12,788 nucleotides of DNA from Bacteroidota bacterium (GTDB lineage: Bacteria; Bacteroidota; Bacteroidia; Chitinophagales; Chitinophagaceae), in the NCBI GenBank assembly GCA_023386395.1, contig JAEWJV010000061.1, positions 1 through 12,788 on the forward strand, in the 5' to 3' direction. A model generated the notes under the pieces. The model saw only the letters and a program-made list of their open reading frames with translations, was not told where the DNA came from and made no database searches. Made by a program: the position numbers and the translations under genes. Shown piece by piece: positions 12,112 through 12,788 of the stretch (position 1 is the first letter of the stretch; each line of letters begins with the position of its first letter).

Positions 12112-12788
12112 CAGTCATGAGTGGCGTGGTTTCTTTACCCATTTTCTCAATAAATTTTCTTTCATCAATGAAGTAGCCATTACCTCTTGCACAGAAATGA
12201 ACGCGCAGGTTTTCTATACTCATTGGATTGCCTTCGGGAATATCGGCGATATTGGTATGTATCACTTCATGACCATCGATAATAACAATGAGGCCGCTGC
12301 CAATAGCTTCCATTTTATTGCCGCCTGTTATAATCATGCCCGTATCTTCTCCCAGCCCAATGCCTATACAGGCGGGGTTGCCGGCAACCGCCTGTGCCAG
12401 CCTTACAAAACGGCCACGTTTCTCGAAGTGTGAATCGATGATAACATTATCAATTAAATGAAGGCCTGCAGTAAGTTTCACTTGCCCTTTTAAATGCGCA
12501 CGAAAAGCATTGCCTTCATAGATCATGGTACTGCTCATGGCCATGGCGCCCGCAGATGTACCGGCAATAATAAAATCTTCGTTCCAATACCTTTCCCGCA
12601 GGGTTTTCATAAATGTGGTGCCGCCAAGTGTTGCTGTAAGCCGCAATTGATTGCCGCCGCTAAACATTACACAATTACATTCTTTCAATCGTTGCAAATA
12701 TTCAGGTTGCTGCAAATCTTCGCGGGTGCGAATGTGCATCAGGTTCACATTTACACAACCGGTTTTGCCAAAAGCATTAAGATAATTC
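12101..12788 (-). CDS. cphB: Cyanophycinase-like peptidase (S51 family), N-terminus beyond the window
   Basis: The frame is open to the right edge. 228 residues are visible, ending at TAA (12103-12101). The sequence starts NYLNAFGKTGCVNVNLMHIR and has FSGGNQLRL, the family's GGxQ block, then IAGTSAGAMAMSSTMI with the nucleophile serine encoded at 12554-12556. It continues with IDSHFEKRGRFVRL (His at 12428-12430, the 'DqHF..RgRl.RL' block) and GIGLGEDTGMI. These are the marks of cyanophycinase, a serine exopeptidase that cuts cyanophycin (arginyl-poly-aspartate) into beta-Asp-Arg dipeptides. About 50-60 residues are missing when aligned to the family (usual length about 270-300). GTG at 12748 is in frame but is not the true start, since conserved sequence continues upstream of it. 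A cyanophycin synthetase gene may lie beyond the edge. Cytoplasmic location is likely. Confidence 0.88.
   Translation of the reverse strand, partial: NYLNAFGKTGCVNVNLMHIRTREDLQQPEYLQRLKECNCVMFSGGNQLRLTATLGGTTFMKTLRERYWNEDFIIAGTSAGAMAMSSTMIYEGNAFRAHLKGQVKLTAGLHLIDNVIIDSHFEKRGRFVRLAQAVAGNPACIGIGLGEDTGMIITGGNKMEAIGSGLIVIIDGHEVIHTNIADIPEGNPMSIENLRVHFCARGNGYFIDERKFIEKMGKETTPLMTDVI

Noticed and set aside
12746..12748. GTG as start of the cyanophycinase
   Set aside because: The frame stays open to the window edge, and the serine motif would be too close to the N-terminus. About 50-60 residues are still missing compared with the family.
1..12788. Search for mobile elements, CRISPR arrays, tRNA/rRNA genes, toxin-antitoxin or defence systems
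   Set aside because: No transposase, integrase, terminal inverted repeats, regular spaced repeats, RNA-gene consensus or known defence domains were seen. The genes have similar base composition, and nothing points to recent transfer.

Overview
The window looks like chromosomal DNA of a Bacteroidota bacterium, most likely of the Chitinophagaceae type. This is inferred from the AT-rich leaders, the lack of clear Shine-Dalgarno sequences, -7 boxes of the TAnnTTTG class, and the families present (DUF4407, DUF2490, cyanophycinase, small VOC/DinB/SRPBCC proteins). Genus cannot be decided from the sequence alone. There is no sign of a phage, transposon, integron, CRISPR array, tRNA or rRNA.

Left part, + strand (1-2862). 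The window opens in the last 54 codons of a Crp/Fnr-type regulator. An intergenic palindrome and a good Bacteroidota promoter follow. Behind them lies a tight run of five small genes: a VOC/glyoxalase-like protein, an SRPBCC/AHSA1-like protein, a RibD-C (dihydrofolate-reductase-like) protein, a DinB-fold protein and a PhnB-like VOC protein. A strong hairpin terminator ends the run. All five are of the self-contained stress or detoxification type, and the layout suggests one operon, perhaps controlled by the adjacent regulator. The chemistry of the set is unknown.

Middle (2863-5760). A 180-base gap with a REP-like hairpin precedes a full-length M1 zinc metallopeptidase with a lipoprotein signal. 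It converges on the minus-strand block.

Right part, - strand (12788 down to 5761). Read in the direction of transcription: (1) a cyanophycinase cut by the window edge, overlapping an anchored SGNH/GDSL hydrolase gene, then a Gfo/Idh/MocA dehydrogenase with its own promoter and a terminator hairpin; (2) a MarR repressor with a likely self-operator, overlapping an MFS efflux gene, followed 10 bases later by a YecD-like isochorismatase-fold protein that lacks the nucleophilic cysteine; (3) a DUF2490 outer-membrane barrel and a DUF4407 inner-membrane protein with a long extracytoplasmic coiled coil.

Most of the window is ordinary genome content. The points most worth a second look are the Crp/Fnr-like palindrome with promoter in front of the five-gene cluster, the loss of expected catalytic or metal residues in the DinB and isochorismatase-fold proteins, the MarR operator lying inside its own promoter, and the cyanophycinase-SGNH overlap.
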